Shown in pieces: positions 49,520-60,016 of a DNA stretch of 64,000 nt. Source of the DNA: Mycobacterium sp. DL592 (GTDB lineage: Bacteria > Actinomycetota > Actinomycetes > Mycobacteriales > Mycobacteriaceae); assembly GCF_011694515.1 (NCBI RefSeq), contig NZ_CP050192.1, positions 4,596,527 to 4,660,526 of the forward strand. Reading direction: 5' to 3'. A program made the position numbers and the translations under genes. Under the pieces are notes generated by a model. The model saw nothing but the letters and a program-made list of their open reading frames with translations, did not search any database and was not told the origin of the DNA. Within the stretch, counting starts at the first letter, position 1. The number at the start of each line of letters is the position of its first letter.

Positions 49520-51286
49520 ATGAAGTCGACGATTCTCTCCCGCCGCGACCTGGATTTCCTGCTCTTCGAGTGGCTGGCCGCCGACGCGCTGACCAAACGC
49601 GCACGCTTCGCCGAGCACTCCCGCGAGACCTTCTCCGACGTGCTCGATCTCTGCGAAGACCTGGCCACCCGGTACTTCGCCCCGCACAACAAGAAGAGTG
49701 ACCAGAACGAGCCGACGTTCGACGGGACGACCGTCACGGTGATCCCCGAGGTCAAAGAAGCCATCGACGCGTTCGCCGCCGCCGATCTGCTCAGCATGGG
49801 CATGGATCAGGAACTGGGCGGGGCGCAGTTGCCGTCAACTGTCGCCCAGGCCGGGTTCGCCTGGTTCACCGCAGCCAACATCAGCACGGCCGGCTATCTG
49901 ATGCTGACCATCGCCAACGCCAACCTGCTGGTGAAGTTCGGCAGCCCCGACCAGATCGACACGTTCGTCAAGCCGATGCTGGCCGGTCGTTTCACCGGCA
50001 CGATGGCACTGTCCGAACCGCAGGCCGGGTCGTCACTGGCCGACATCGTCACCCGCGCCGAACCGCAGGACGACGGCACCTACCGGCTGTTCGGATCCAA
50101 GATGTGGATCTCAGGTGCCGAGCACGAGATGTCGGAGAACATCGTGCATCTGGTGTTGGCCAAGATTCCCGGCGGTCCGCCCGGCACCAAAGGCATCTCG
50201 CTGTTCATCGTGCCGAAGTTCCTCGTCGAGGCCGACGGGTCGGTCGGTGCGCGCAACGACGTCGCCATCTCGGGTCTCAATCACAAGATGGGGCAGCGCG
50301 GCATCACCAACACGGTGCTGAACTTCAACGGCGCAGTGGGCTATCTGGTCGGCGAACCGCACCGCGGCATCGTCTACATGTTCCAAATGATGAACGAGGC
50401 ACGCCTTGGAGTGGGCATGGGCGCAGTCGCGTTGGGCTACACCGGATACCTCAAATCCCTGCAGTACGCGCGGGAGCGGCCCCAGGGCAGGCCGATCACG
50501 ACTAAGGATCCCGGCACCCCTCAGGTGCCGATCGTCGAGCATGCCGATGTCAAGCGAATGTTGTTGGCGCAGAAGTCTTATGCCGAAGGTGCGCTCGCGC
50601 TGGCGCTGTACTGCGGCCGGCTGGTCGACTGGCAGGACAGTGCGGAGTCCGACGAGGAGCGCGACTCGGCCGCCCTGCTGCTCGACATTCTGACCCCGAT
50701 CGCCAAGAGCTGGCCGTCGCAGTGGTGCGTGGAGGCCAACAGCCTCGCTATTCAGGTGCTCGGCGGCTACGGCTACACGCGCGAGTACGACGTCGAGCAG
50801 CACTACCGGGACAACCGCCTCAATCCCATCCACGAGGGCACCCACGGTATTCAGAGCCTGGATCTGTTGGGCCGCAAGGTCACTCAACGTGGCGGCGCGA
50901 GTCTCACCGCACTCGGTACGGTGATCGGCCAGTCGGTCGCGGCGGCCGAGAAACTCGGCGGTGAGGCCGCCGAGCTGGCCGCCGCCCTCGACACGTCGTG
51001 GCAGCGGCTGGTCGAGGTGACGATGGCGATGTTCGCCTCCGGTGACATCGAGGCGGCGATGGCCAACAGTGCCGTCTACCTCGAGGCCTTCGGTCACATC
51101 GTGATCGCGTGGATGTGGCTGGAGCAGTTCGTGGCCACCAACGGGCACCCGGGCGACTTCTACGAGGGCAAGCGCCAGGCCGCCCGCTACTTCTTCCGCT
51201 ACGAGCTGCCGCGCACCACCCCGCAGATCCAGCTGCTCGCCAGCCTGGACCGCACCACCCTCGACATGCGCCCGGAGTGGTTCTGA
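49520..51286 (+). CDS. Large acyl-CoA dehydrogenase
   Basis: A 588-residue acyl-CoA dehydrogenase of the long type (FadE5-like, with extra C-terminal domain). The FAD-binding motif M-A-L-S-E-P-Q-A-G-S-S-L is at about 155, W-I-S-G-A-E-H at about 195, and the late I-H-E-G-T-H-G-I-Q-S-L-D at about 437 carries the catalytic Glu. It oxidises acyl-CoA to trans-2-enoyl-CoA; chain length unknown. ATG at 49520. It stands alone between the GH16 gene (212 bp) and an exported protein gene. Confidence 0.9.
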   Translation: MKSTILSRRDLDFLLFEWLAADALTKRARFAEHSRETFSDVLDLCEDLATRYFAPHNKKSDQNEPTFDGTTVTVIPEVKEAIDAFAAADLLSMGMDQELGGAQLPSTVAQAGFAWFTAANISTAGYLMLTIANANLLVKFGSPDQIDTFVKPMLAGRFTGTMALSEPQAGSSLADIVTRAEPQDDGTYRLFGSKMWISGAEHEMSENIVHLVLAKIPGGPPGTKGISLFIVPKFLVEADGSVGARNDVAISGLNHKMGQRGITNTVLNFNGAVGYLVGEPHRGIVYMFQMMNEARLGVGMGAVALGYTGYLKSLQYARERPQGRPITTKDPGTPQVPIVEHADVKRMLLAQKSYAEGALALALYCGRLVDWQDSAESDEERDSAALLLDILTPIAKSWPSQWCVEANSLAIQVLGGYGYTREYDVEQHYRDNRLNPIHEGTHGIQSLDLLGRKVTQRGGASLTALGTVIGQSVAAAEKLGGEAAELAAALDTSWQRLVEVTMAMFASGDIEAAMANSAVYLEAFGHIVIAWMWLEQFVATNGHPGDFYEGKRQAARYFFRYELPRTTPQIQLLASLDRTTLDMRPEWF

Positions 51287-51336
51287 CCTGCCCGACCCCT
51301 TAGGATTCCCTTTGGTCAACGAAGGGGTCGGCGTCA

Positions 51337-52263
51337 ATGGATAGCAGCAGGTATATCGGCTATGTCGGCGGCGTCGCCGTCGCGGTCGGGGTGGGAGCGG
51401 CGATCGCCGCAGGCGCTCAGGGCACCGCCGGCGCGGAGACCGGCAACGCCGACTCGAGCAGCGCAGCCTCACCCGCCGATGCCGGGCCGAAGAAGTCGAC
51501 CGCGCACGCGGCCCGCGCGCACACCAAGCCGAGCAGCACCGCCGATGCCGCCGCAGGCGGAGTCAGCAGGGTCCCGACCGCCGCCGCGTCGAGCCTCACC
51601 CTCACAACAACGACGGCCGCCACCTCCACTGCCGCCCCGGTCGACCGGCTGAAGAATCTGTCCACCGGCAGCAGTGCCCGCGCAGCCACGGCCACCACCG
51701 ACACCGTCACCACTGGGACGCAGGCTTCACAGTCCTCTTCCGTCGCCTCGGACACCGTCTCGGTGCCGTGGAGCCCCAACCCGCTGCGTCCGATGCCGCC
51801 GGAGCCGGCACCCAACGACATGCCGGGCCCCATCTGGGACTTGGAGCAGGCCGTCGTCAACGCCTTCCCCGACTTCTTCAAGCCGGTGCCCCGCGAGATC
51901 TTCGAGGGCGCCTACCGCGTGTCGCAGATGATCCCGTGGGTCAACGTCGTGGTGCCGTTCTCCAACATCGGCGCAAACCTTCAGGCTGCGCTCGCCGGTG
52001 ACAAGGCCGCCTCGCAGCGCATCGTCAACAACCTGATCGTCACCATCGCGCCGGTCGCCTTTCTGTACTACGGCTACAACGAAATCGCCGATCTGGTGAA
52101 TCTCGAGCAGCAGGCGCTGGACTTGCAGACGTGGGCGATCACCACGGCCTGGGACGTCCTGGATCCCTTCCAGTTGCTGCACAACCGCGGCGAGTCCGGA
52201 CTGCCGCTGTCCACCACGACGCCGCCGGCGTACCCGCCGACAGATCCGGTGAACACCCTCTAG
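51337..52263 (+). CDS. Exported Ala/Thr-rich protein
   Basis: A 308-residue protein. The N-terminal S-R-Y-I-G-Y-V-G-G-V-A-V-A-V-G-V-G-A-A-I-A-A-G is the signal sequence of a common mycobacterial exported family. Residues 35-150 are low-complexity Ala, Thr and Ser; the C-terminal 150 have a compact helical domain (W-D-L-E-Q-A-V-V-N-A-F-P-D-F-F-K). Function unknown; possibly surface-associated. AAGGGG ribosome-binding site before the ATG. Confidence 0.8.
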   Translation: MDSSRYIGYVGGVAVAVGVGAAIAAGAQGTAGAETGNADSSSAASPADAGPKKSTAHAARAHTKPSSTADAAAGGVSRVPTAAASSLTLTTTTAATSTAAPVDRLKNLSTGSSARAATATTDTVTTGTQASQSSSVASDTVSVPWSPNPLRPMPPEPAPNDMPGPIWDLEQAVVNAFPDFFKPVPREIFEGAYRVSQMIPWVNVVVPFSNIGANLQAALAGDKAASQRIVNNLIVTIAPVAFLYYGYNEIADLVNLEQQALDLQTWAITTAWDVLDPFQLLHNRGESGLPLSTTTPPAYPPTDPVNTL

Positions 52264-52418
52264 CTGCCGGTCAGGCCCCCTTTCGTGGGGTGACTCCTGG
52301 CGATCGCACACGCTCGGGATGCAGGTCAGCGGTTCTGCCCCCAAGATCTAAGGATTGCGGCAGAGTGTCCTAAGCCTTGACGGCTGTGAACGACACGCGA
52401 GCAGACTCCAGGAGCGGT

Positions 52419-54062
52419 ATGAGCAAGCTGCGGAACGCCATCACCATCGTCAGCATCGCCGCTGTCGCGACCTTCGGAGTCGCAGCGTGCGGGGGAAGCA
52501 AGAAAAGCACGAGCGGCGCCACCGGCGGTGACATCAGCGTCACGATGACCTCATTCCCCGACTACGTCGACCCCCAGCTGTCCTACACCCTCGAGGGGTG
52601 GGAAGTGCTGTGGAACACCTACACCCCGCTGCTGACCTACAAGCACCAGAAGGGTGAACCGGGTACCGACGTGGTGCCCGGCCTGGCCAAAGACATGCCG
52701 GAGATCTCAGCTGACGGCAAGACCTACAAGCTGACCCTGCGGCCCAACATGAAGTACTCCGACGGCACCCCGATCAAGGCCTCCGACTTCACCTACGCGA
52801 TCAAACGGCTTTTCAAGGCCGACTCCGGCGGGTCGGTGTTCTACGAAGGCATCATCGGCGCAAAGGATTTCGCCGACGGCAAGTCCGACACCATCAGCGG
52901 CATCAAGACCGACGACGCCACCGGTGACATCACCATCACGCTGGCCAACCCCAACGGCACGTTCAACAACCTGCTCGGGCTGATGTTCGCCGCTCCGGTT
53001 CCGCCGACGACCCCGCTGGACAAGGACGCGACCAACAACCCGCCGCCGTCCAGCGGACCGTTCGTCATCACCAAGGTGAATGCTCCGAATACCCTGACGC
53101 TGGAACGTAATCCGCAGTTCAAGACGGTCAAGGACGCCGGGGCCACTGAGGTCACCGATGCGCAGGTCGACAAGATCGTCGTCACCCAGAACAAGAACAA
53201 CTCCGCGCAGGTCACCGGCATCCAGCAGAACCAGATCGACTACATGACCGACCCGCCGGACGCCGACCGGCTGCCGGAGATCAAGGCGAAGTACTCCAGC
53301 AGATTCCGGCTCGAGGACTCGATCAACACCTACTACTTCTGGATGAACACCCAGAAGGCGCCGTTCAACGATCTCAAGGTGCGCCAGGCCATCAACTACG
53401 CGATCGACCCCGAAGCGCTCAACCGGGTGTTCGGTGGCCGTCTGCACGCCACCCAGCAGATCCTGCCGCCCGGCATGCCAGGCCACGACGAGTACAAGCT
53501 GTACCCGGGACCGGACATGGCGAAGGCCAAAGCCTTGCTCGCCGAAGCAAATCCGGCCGACAAGGACATCACGGTGTGGACCGACGACGAGCCGGACCGC
53601 AAACGCATCGGCGAGTACTACCACGACGTGCTGACCCAGCTCGGCTTCAACGCCACGCTGAAGGTAATCTCCGGTGACACCTACTTCCAGACCATCGGCA
53701 ACCAGTCGACCCCGGATCTGGACACCGGGTTCTCTGACTGGTTCCAGGACTTCCCGCACCCCGACGACTTCTTCCGTCCGCTGCTCAACGGTGCGAACAT
53801 CCTGCCGACCAACAGCAACAACTTCTCCCGGGTCAACATCCCCGAACTCGACGCCAAACAGAACGAGTTGCTGACCAAGCAGCTCACCGACGACGTCAAG
53901 AAGCAGTACGCCGAGCTGGACAAGGCCTACATGGAGCAGGCGGTGTGGGCGCCGTACGGCAATGAGCAGTACACGACGTTCCTGTCCGAGCGGATGGACT
54001 TCGACAAGTCCTATCGCCATCTGCTGTTCAACCAGGACTACACCTCGTTCGCGCTGAAGTAG
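52419..54062 (+). CDS. Peptide ABC transporter substrate-binding lipoprotein
   Basis: A 547-residue SBP family 5 (DppA/OppA-type) protein. Signal peptide with lipobox V-A-A-C at about 23-26. Family motifs: L-T-L-R-P-N-M-K-Y-S-D-G-T-P-I-K-A-S-D-F at about 114-133 and F-N-D-L-K-V-R-Q-A-I-N-Y-A-I-D-P. It captures peptides outside the membrane for the permeases and ATPases that follow. ATG with AGGAG 4 bp away; an upstream TTG at 52377 is an alternative. First gene of a five-gene operon (8-bp, 1-bp and overlap spacings). Confidence 0.92.
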   Translation: MSKLRNAITIVSIAAVATFGVAACGGSKKSTSGATGGDISVTMTSFPDYVDPQLSYTLEGWEVLWNTYTPLLTYKHQKGEPGTDVVPGLAKDMPEISADGKTYKLTLRPNMKYSDGTPIKASDFTYAIKRLFKADSGGSVFYEGIIGAKDFADGKSDTISGIKTDDATGDITITLANPNGTFNNLLGLMFAAPVPPTTPLDKDATNNPPPSSGPFVITKVNAPNTLTLERNPQFKTVKDAGATEVTDAQVDKIVVTQNKNNSAQVTGIQQNQIDYMTDPPDADRLPEIKAKYSSRFRLEDSINTYYFWMNTQKAPFNDLKVRQAINYAIDPEALNRVFGGRLHATQQILPPGMPGHDEYKLYPGPDMAKAKALLAEANPADKDITVWTDDEPDRKRIGEYYHDVLTQLGFNATLKVISGDTYFQTIGNQSTPDLDTGFSDWFQDFPHPDDFFRPLLNGANILPTNSNNFSRVNIPELDAKQNELLTKQLTDDVKKQYAELDKAYMEQAVWAPYGNEQYTTFLSERMDFDKSYRHLLFNQDYTSFALK

Positions 54063-54070
54063 CCGACGCC

Positions 54071-55048
54071 ATGGTCGCCACCGTCGAGGGGCGCAGTCCC
54101 TGGCAGCTGGCATGGGAACGATTGCGCCGCAACAAGGTTGCGCTGGCCTTCGGGGCGCTGTTCATCCTGCTGGTGCTGTTCTCGCTGGCCGCGCCGCTGT
54201 GGGCCGACCACGTCGCGCACACCGGACCCAACCAGAACCACATCACCGACAAGGTGCTCATCGACGGCCAGGAGACCTACGTCGTCTCACCCGACGGCAC
54301 GCCCCTGGGTCCCGGTCTGCGTGGCCGCTACCTGCTGGGGGCGGATCAGAACGGCCGCGACGTCATGGTGCGGCTGATGTACGGCGGGCGCACCTCCATC
54401 TACATCGGGGTGATGGCCGCGGTCATCACCACAGTATTCGCGGTGATCGTCGGCATGCTGTCGGGCTACTACCGCGGCTGGGTCGACTCGATCCTGTCGC
54501 GGATTCTCGACGTGGTGTGGGCATTCCCCGTGCTGCTGCTCGGTATCGCGCTGGGCACCACACTGGCGCTGGGCGGTTTCAAGATCGGCGGCCTGGTGGT
54601 GGCCGGCGACTCCCTGTGGATTCCGATCCTGATCATCGGCCTGGTGTACGTGCCGTACATGGCCCGGCCCGTCCGCGGTGAGATCCTCGCCCTGCGGGAG
54701 AAGGAGTTCGTCGAAGCCGCTGTGGCGCAGGGCAAAGGGCCGGTGCGCATCATGGTCTCCGAGCTGTTGCCCAACATCGTCTCGACCATCATCGTGTTCT
54801 TCACCCTCAACATCGCCAACAACATGCTGCTGGAGTCGGCACTGTCGTTCCTGGGCGCCGGCGTGCGCCCGCCCAACGCGTCGTGGGGCACGATGATCGC
54901 CGACGGCTACCAGAACATCTACACAGCACCGCACCTGACGATCGTGCCGGGCTTGATGATCGTCCTGACGGTCCTGTCGCTCAACGTATTCGGTGACGGG
55001 CTGCGAGACGCCCTAGATCCGCGTGCCAAGATCCGGTTGGAGCACTAG
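54071..55048 (+). CDS. dppC: Peptide ABC permease, DppC type
   Basis: A 325-residue permease. Residues 1-45 hold the OppC N-terminal helix; then five more membrane helices and the EAA loop (E-F-V-E-A-A-V-A-Q-G-K-G-P) at about 215. It pairs with the DppB-type protein to form the channel. Order SBP-C-B-D-F differs from the common B-before-C order. It has an 8-bp gap after the SBP stop and 1 bp before the next ATG. Confidence 0.9.
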   Translation: MVATVEGRSPWQLAWERLRRNKVALAFGALFILLVLFSLAAPLWADHVAHTGPNQNHITDKVLIDGQETYVVSPDGTPLGPGLRGRYLLGADQNGRDVMVRLMYGGRTSIYIGVMAAVITTVFAVIVGMLSGYYRGWVDSILSRILDVVWAFPVLLLGIALGTTLALGGFKIGGLVVAGDSLWIPILIIGLVYVPYMARPVRGEILALREKEFVEAAVAQGKGPVRIMVSELLPNIVSTIIVFFTLNIANNMLLESALSFLGAGVRPPNASWGTMIADGYQNIYTAPHLTIVPGLMIVLTVLSLNVFGDGLRDALDPRAKIRLEH

Positions 55049-55049
55049 C

Positions 55050-56012
55050 ATGCTTCGATTCGCTGCCAGAAGACTCATCGGGATGGTCGCAGTGCTGTTC
55101 GCGATCTCGGTGATCGTTTTCCTGATCTTCAACGTCATCCCCAACTCAGACCCCGCGGCCCGCATCGCCGGCAAGAACGCCAACCCGGCGCTCATCGCGC
55201 GGGTCAGTGCCGACCTCGGCCTCGATCAGCCGCTGCCGGTGCAGTACCTGACCATGATGAAGCAGATCTTCACCGGCGAGCTGACCTCCTATGCCAGCAG
55301 TCAGAATGTGGCCCAACAGATTTGGGACGGACTGCCAGCGACGCTGTCGCTGACCATCGGCGCGGCGGTGCTGTGGATGGCGCTGGCGGTGTGGTTCGGC
55401 TACCTCAGTGCCGTACGCGCGGGCGGGTTCACCGATCGCGCGCTGACCATCCTGGCGCTCGTCGGCATCTCGATGCCGGTGTTCTGGTTGGCGGCAATCC
55501 TGTTGTACTTCTTCAGCTTCAAGACGCAGCTCTTCCCGACCGGCAGTTACGTGCCACTGTCTGAAGATCCGCTCCAATGGGCGTATCACCTGATATTGCC
55601 CTGGATCACCCTCGCGGTGCTCTACGTCGGGTTCTACAGCAGGGTGCTGCGCTCCAACATGCTTGACGCGATGAACGAGGACTACGTGCGCACCGCTCGG
55701 GCTAAAGGCATCAGCGAACGCCAGGTAAGAATCCGCCATGTGCTGCGCAACTCGATGATCCCGATCGTCACCCTGTTCGGGCTCGATTTCGGCGCCGTCG
55801 TCGGCGGCGGGGCGATCCTGACCGAAACGGTCTTCAACATCAACGGAGTCGGCCTCTATGCCGGTCAAGCGATCGGCAAGCTCGACTTGCCGCCGCTGAT
55901 GGCGGTGACGATGTTCGGGGCCTTCTTCATCGTGCTGTTCAACACCATCGTCGACATCCTCTACGCCGTGCTCGATCCCCGGATCCGGCTGGGTGAGGCG
56001 GCACCATCATGA
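55050..56012 (+). CDS. dppB: Peptide ABC permease, DppB type
   Basis: A 320-residue permease with six membrane helices and the EAA loop ([13 protein letters not shown]) at about 210. The ATG at 55050 lies 1 bp after the previous stop; an upstream frame start at 55023 overlaps DppC and lacks family likeness. Its stop overlaps the next ATG (ATGA at 56009). Confidence 0.9.
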   Translation: MLRFAARRLIGMVAVLFAISVIVFLIFNVIPNSDPAARIAGKNANPALIARVSADLGLDQPLPVQYLTMMKQIFTGELTSYASSQNVAQQIWDGLPATLSLTIGAAVLWMALAVWFGYLSAVRAGGFTDRALTILALVGISMPVFWLAAILLYFFSFKTQLFPTGSYVPLSEDPLQWAYHLILPWITLAVLYVGFYSRVLRSNMLDAMNEDYVRTARAKGISERQVRIRHVLRNSMIPIVTLFGLDFGAVVGGGAILTETVFNINGVGLYAGQAIGKLDLPPLMAVTMFGAFFIVLFNTIVDILYAVLDPRIRLGEAAPS

Positions 56013-56998
56013 CCCCGATCCTCACCGTCCGCGACCTGCAGGTCAGTTTCCGCACCGACGACGGCGTGGTGCGCGCGGTCGACGGAGTGTCCTTCGAGGT
56101 CTCCCCCGGCGAGGTCGTCGCGATCGTCGGCGAGTCCGGTAGCGGCAAGAGCGTGACGGCGCAGACGCTGATCGGCCTGACCCGTGCCCCGAACTCGAAG
56201 ATCACCGGCTCGGTGATGTTCGAGGGCCGCGACCTGATCGAGCTCTCCGACGAGGACTTCCGCGGTGTGCGGGGCGAACACATCGCGATGGTGTTCCAGG
56301 ACCCGATGACCTCGCTGAACCCGGTGTACCGGGTCGGCGATCAGATCGCCGAGATGATCCGTGCCCACCGCGAGGTCTCCAAGAGCGAGGCACTGTCCCA
56401 AGCGGTGGAATTGCTTCGCTCGGTGGGCATTCCGAACCCGGAGCGCCGAGTCCGGGACTATCCGCACGAGTTCTCCGGTGGCATGCGTCAGCGCGTGATG
56501 ATCGCCATGGCCCTGGCCCTGGATGCCGAGCTGCTCATCGCCGACGAGCCCACCACGGCCCTCGACGTCACCATCCAGGCGCAGATCCTGCGGCTGTTGG
56601 AGAACCTCAACGCCGAGCGCAACCTGTCGGTCGTGCTGATCACCCACGATCTCGGCGTCGTCGCCGAGATGGCTGACCGGGTGGTGGTGATGTACGGCGG
56701 TCAGATCGTCGAGGACGGCCGACTCGAGGAGATCTTCTACAACCCGCAACACCCCTACACGTGGGGGCTGCTGGGGTCGATCGCGCGTCTCGACGAGGCC
56801 CGCCCCGAACGACTGCCGCAGATTCCGGGCCAGCCGCCGTCGCTGCTGAGCCCACCGACGGGCTGTCGCTTCGCTGCCCGATGCCAGTATGCGTTCGAAA
56901 AGTGCACGCAACCACCGGCTTTGGAGGCCCGCGTCGGCAACCCCGGCCACCTGGACCGCTGCTGGCTGACACCCGACGAGAAGCTGGCGAACCGATGA
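56009..56998 (+). CDS. dppD: Peptide ABC ATPase, DppD type
   Basis: A 329-residue ATPase. Walker A G-E-S-G-S-G-K-S at about 38, signature F-S-G-G-M-R-Q-R at about 155, Walker [13 protein letters not shown] and H-loop T-H-D-L. The C-terminal oligopeptide domain has C-R-F-A-A-R-C...C-T...C-W, the Fe-S-like Cys cluster usual in DppD. Overlaps both neighbours by 4 bp. Confidence 0.93.
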   Translation: MTPILTVRDLQVSFRTDDGVVRAVDGVSFEVSPGEVVAIVGESGSGKSVTAQTLIGLTRAPNSKITGSVMFEGRDLIELSDEDFRGVRGEHIAMVFQDPMTSLNPVYRVGDQIAEMIRAHREVSKSEALSQAVELLRSVGIPNPERRVRDYPHEFSGGMRQRVMIAMALALDAELLIADEPTTALDVTIQAQILRLLENLNAERNLSVVLITHDLGVVAEMADRVVVMYGGQIVEDGRLEEIFYNPQHPYTWGLLGSIARLDEARPERLPQIPGQPPSLLSPPTGCRFAARCQYAFEKCTQPPALEARVGNPGHLDRCWLTPDEKLANR

Positions 56999-57984
56999 GG
57001 GGCGATCCGCTGCTGGAGGTCAGCGACCTCGTCGTGCACTTCCCGATCAAGTCGGGCATCGTGGTGGACCGCGAGGTCGCCCGCGTGCACGCCGTCGACG
57101 GCGTCAGCTTCACCCTTCATGAAGGCGAAACCCTGGGCCTGGTCGGTGAATCCGGTTGCGGCAAGTCCACACTGTGCCGAGCGATCCTGCAGCTGGTGAC
57201 GCCGACGTCGGGCTCGGTGCGTTTCGACGGCCAGGAGCTGGTCGGGCTTTCGCGGCGTGCGCTGCGGCCGCTGCGCCGCGAGATGCAGATGATCTTCCAG
57301 GATCCGTTCGCCTCGCTGAACCCGCGCAAGCGGGTGGGTCAGATCATCGGTGACCCGCTGGAGTTGCACGGGCTGGCCAGCGGCGCCGAACTCAGGCGGC
57401 GGGTGCAGGATCTGCTCGACCGAGTGGGTCTGCAGGCCGAGCACTACAACCGGTACCCGCACGAGTTCTCCGGCGGGCAACGGCAGCGCATCGGCATCGC
57501 CCGCGCGCTGGCGTTGCAGCCCAAGCTGATCATCGCCGACGAACCGGTGTCGGCGCTGGACGTCTCGGTGCAGGCGCAGATCATCAACCTGCTCGAGGAT
57601 CTGCAGCAGGAGTTCGGGCTGTCGTACCTGTTCGTCGCTCACGATCTGGGCGTCGTCCGCCATGTCTCCGACCGGGTCGCGGTGATGTACCTGGGTAAGG
57701 TCGTGGAGAACTCCGACTCCGATGGGCTCTACGACAACCCGCTGCATCCATACACCAACGCCCTGCTGTCCGCAGTGCCGATACCGGACCCGCGCAAGAA
57801 CTTCGCGCGGGAACGGATCACGCTCGAAGGCGACGTGCCCAGTCCGATCGACCCGCCGCCGGGCTGCCGTTTCCACACCCGCTGCGTGTCGGCCACCGAC
57901 ATCTGCCGCACCGAGGAACCCGCGTTGGTCGCGCATGCCGACAGCCACATGGTGGCCTGCCACCACCCCCGCACGTCGTCGTGA
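56995..57984 (+). CDS. dppF: Peptide ABC ATPase, DppF type
   Basis: A 329-residue ATPase. Walker A G-E-S-G-C-G-K-S at about 49, signature F-S-G-G-Q-R-Q-R at about 158, Walker [14 protein letters not shown]-loop A-H-D-L and the C-terminal C-R-F-H-T-R-C domain. ATG overlaps the previous stop (ATGA). It completes the importer; substrate class could be di- or oligopeptides. Confidence 0.93.
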   Translation: MRGDPLLEVSDLVVHFPIKSGIVVDREVARVHAVDGVSFTLHEGETLGLVGESGCGKSTLCRAILQLVTPTSGSVRFDGQELVGLSRRALRPLRREMQMIFQDPFASLNPRKRVGQIIGDPLELHGLASGAELRRRVQDLLDRVGLQAEHYNRYPHEFSGGQRQRIGIARALALQPKLIIADEPVSALDVSVQAQIINLLEDLQQEFGLSYLFVAHDLGVVRHVSDRVAVMYLGKVVENSDSDGLYDNPLHPYTNALLSAVPIPDPRKNFARERITLEGDVPSPIDPPPGCRFHTRCVSATDICRTEEPALVAHADSHMVACHHPRTSS

Positions 57985-58048
57985 TTTCGGCGCGGTTGTC
58001 GTCGGTGAGCGGCGATTAGCGCGTCGACATCGGGGGTACTGAGGGGGC

Positions 58049-58270
58049 ATGGAAAGCGAGCACGGCGGTGCCGGCGAGGTCCTCCGAACGGTGGGGCTGC
58101 TGCTGAACTTCACTGCGATCATCGGATTCGCCCTGTTCGTCAGCGCTCTCGGAACAGCATCGCCGAATCAGTCCTACATGGCGGGCGGGATCACCGTTGC
58201 GACCTTCGTCGCCAGCCTGCTGTGCTTGGCCGCTGACCAACAGGGCGACGAGTCGGCGTCGCAGCCGTAG
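58049..58270 (+). CDS. Small two-helix membrane protein
   Basis: A 73-residue protein with two membrane helices (about 12-33 and 43-62) and short charged ends. ATG preceded by GGGGG. It lies 9 bp before the PoxB-like gene, so the two may be co-transcribed; no family is known to me. Confidence 0.6.
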   Translation: MESEHGGAGEVLRTVGLLLNFTAIIGFALFVSALGTASPNQSYMAGGITVATFVASLLCLAADQQGDESASQP

Positions 58271-58279
58271 GCTGTAGTC

Positions 58280-60016
58280 GTGCCAACCGTTGCGCAACAT
58301 ATCCTTTCATCCCTGACCGCCAGCGGCGTCCGCCGCGTCTACGGCTTGCCCGGCGACAGCCTCAACGGCTTTACCGACGCCATCCGCCGATCCGACGACA
58401 TCACCTGGGAACACGTCCGCCATGAAGAGACCGCGGCATTCGCGGCGACTGCCGACGCCGCGCTCACCGGCCGGCTGGCGGTCTGCGCCGGTAGCTGCGG
58501 GCCCGGAAACACCCACCTGATCAACGGCCTCTACGACGCACAACGGCACCGGGTGCCGGTGCTGGCCATCGCCGCACATATTCCACTGGCCGAAGTGGGC
58601 ACCGGCTACTTCCAGGAGACACACCCCCAGGAACTCTTCCGCGAGTGCAGCGTCTACTGCGAGTTGGTCAGCACACCGGAGATGGCGCCACGGCTGGTGG
58701 AGATCGCGATGCGGACCGCGGTGGAGGAGAACGGCGTCGCGGTGCTCGTCATCCCCGGCGAGGTGTTCTTGGCCAAGCTTCCGGATCGCGCGTGGAACAT
58801 TCGCCCCGTGCTGCCCACGCGCTCGGTGCTGCGCCCTGATGACGAGTCCCTGCGTCACGCGGCGGCCCTCCTGAACGCGGGATCGCGGGTGACCATCCTC
58901 GGCGGCGCGGGAACCGCCGGCGCGCACGCCGAGCTCATCCGGCTCGCCGACACATTGAAATCACCGATCGTGCATGCCTTCCGGGGCAAGGACCACATCG
59001 AGTACGACAACCCGTTCGACGTGGGGATGACGGGGCTGCTCGGCTTCGCCTCGGGCTACAAGGCCATCAAAGAAGCCGATGTCCTCCTGATGCTGGGCAC
59101 CGACTTCCCGTATTCGCAGTTCTACCCCGAGGACGCCACGGTGATCCAGGTGGACCTGCGTGGCAGCCACCTGGGCAGGCGTACCCCTGTCGACCTCGGT
59201 CTGGTCGGTGACGTCAAGGACACCATCGACGGCTTGCTGCCCTTGCTGCAGCCCAAGGTGGACCGGACTCACCTGGACAGGTCTCTGCACCACTACCAGC
59301 GGACCCGCAAGTCACTGGATGCGCTGGCCGTCAACGACCGCGACCGAACACCTATCCGGCCGGAATATGTTGCCGGCGTGGTCAACCGGTTGGCCGACGA
59401 CGACACCGTCTTCACCTTCGATGTGGGGTCGCCGACGATCTGGGCGGCACGCTACCTGACCATGAACGGTAAACGCCGGCTGAGTGGATCCTTCACACAC
59501 GGGACGATGGCGTGCGCGCTGACCCATGCCATCGGCGCCCAGACCGCTTTCCCGGGCCGCCAGGTCGTCGCATTGGCCGGTGACGGTGGGCTGTCGATGA
59601 TGTTCGGTGAACTGCTCACCCTTGTGCAGAGCAACCTGCCGGTGAAGGTCGTCGTGTTCAACAACTCGTCGCTGAACTTCGTCGAATTGGAGATGAAGGC
59701 CGCCGGCGTGGTCAATTTCGGCACCGATCTGAAGAACCCCGACTTCGGCGCCGTCGCGCAGGCGATCGGCATCTTCGGCCGCCGCGTCGAGCAGCCCGGC
59801 GATCTGGAGCAGGCCATCGCGGACGCGCTGGCCCACCCGGGTCCCGCCTTGATCGACGTCGTGGTGGCACGCGAGGAGTTGTCCATCCCGCCCGCCATCT
59901 CTGCCGAGCAGGCCAAGGGGTTCACCCTGTATGCGATCCGTACGATCCTCGCCGGCCGCGGCGGCGAGCTGCTCGACCTGGTGAGCACTAATGTCGCACG
60001 GCGCATCCTCGACTAG
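58280..60016 (+). CDS. poxB: PoxB-like thiamine-pyrophosphate enzyme
   Basis: A 578-residue ThDP enzyme. N-terminal V-Y-G-L-P-G-D-S-L-N-G-F-T and catalytic Glu in R-H-E-E-T-A-A-F (about 50), middle FAD/nucleotide domain, and C-terminal G-D-G-G-L-S-M-M-F...N-N-S-S-L ThDP motif at about 434. The pattern fits pyruvate dehydrogenase (quinone), giving acetate and CO2 with electrons to the membrane. GTG start. Its stop overlaps the convergent adhE stop: CTAG at 60013-60016 is shared by both. Confidence 0.88.
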   Translation: MPTVAQHILSSLTASGVRRVYGLPGDSLNGFTDAIRRSDDITWEHVRHEETAAFAATADAALTGRLAVCAGSCGPGNTHLINGLYDAQRHRVPVLAIAAHIPLAEVGTGYFQETHPQELFRECSVYCELVSTPEMAPRLVEIAMRTAVEENGVAVLVIPGEVFLAKLPDRAWNIRPVLPTRSVLRPDDESLRHAAALLNAGSRVTILGGAGTAGAHAELIRLADTLKSPIVHAFRGKDHIEYDNPFDVGMTGLLGFASGYKAIKEADVLLMLGTDFPYSQFYPEDATVIQVDLRGSHLGRRTPVDLGLVGDVKDTIDGLLPLLQPKVDRTHLDRSLHHYQRTRKSLDALAVNDRDRTPIRPEYVAGVVNRLADDDTVFTFDVGSPTIWAARYLTMNGKRRLSGSFTHGTMACALTHAIGAQTAFPGRQVVALAGDGGLSMMFGELLTLVQSNLPVKVVVFNNSSLNFVELEMKAAGVVNFGTDLKNPDFGAVAQAIGIFGRRVEQPGDLEQAIADALAHPGPALIDVVVAREELSIPPAISAEQAKGFTLYAIRTILAGRGGELLDLVSTNVARRILD

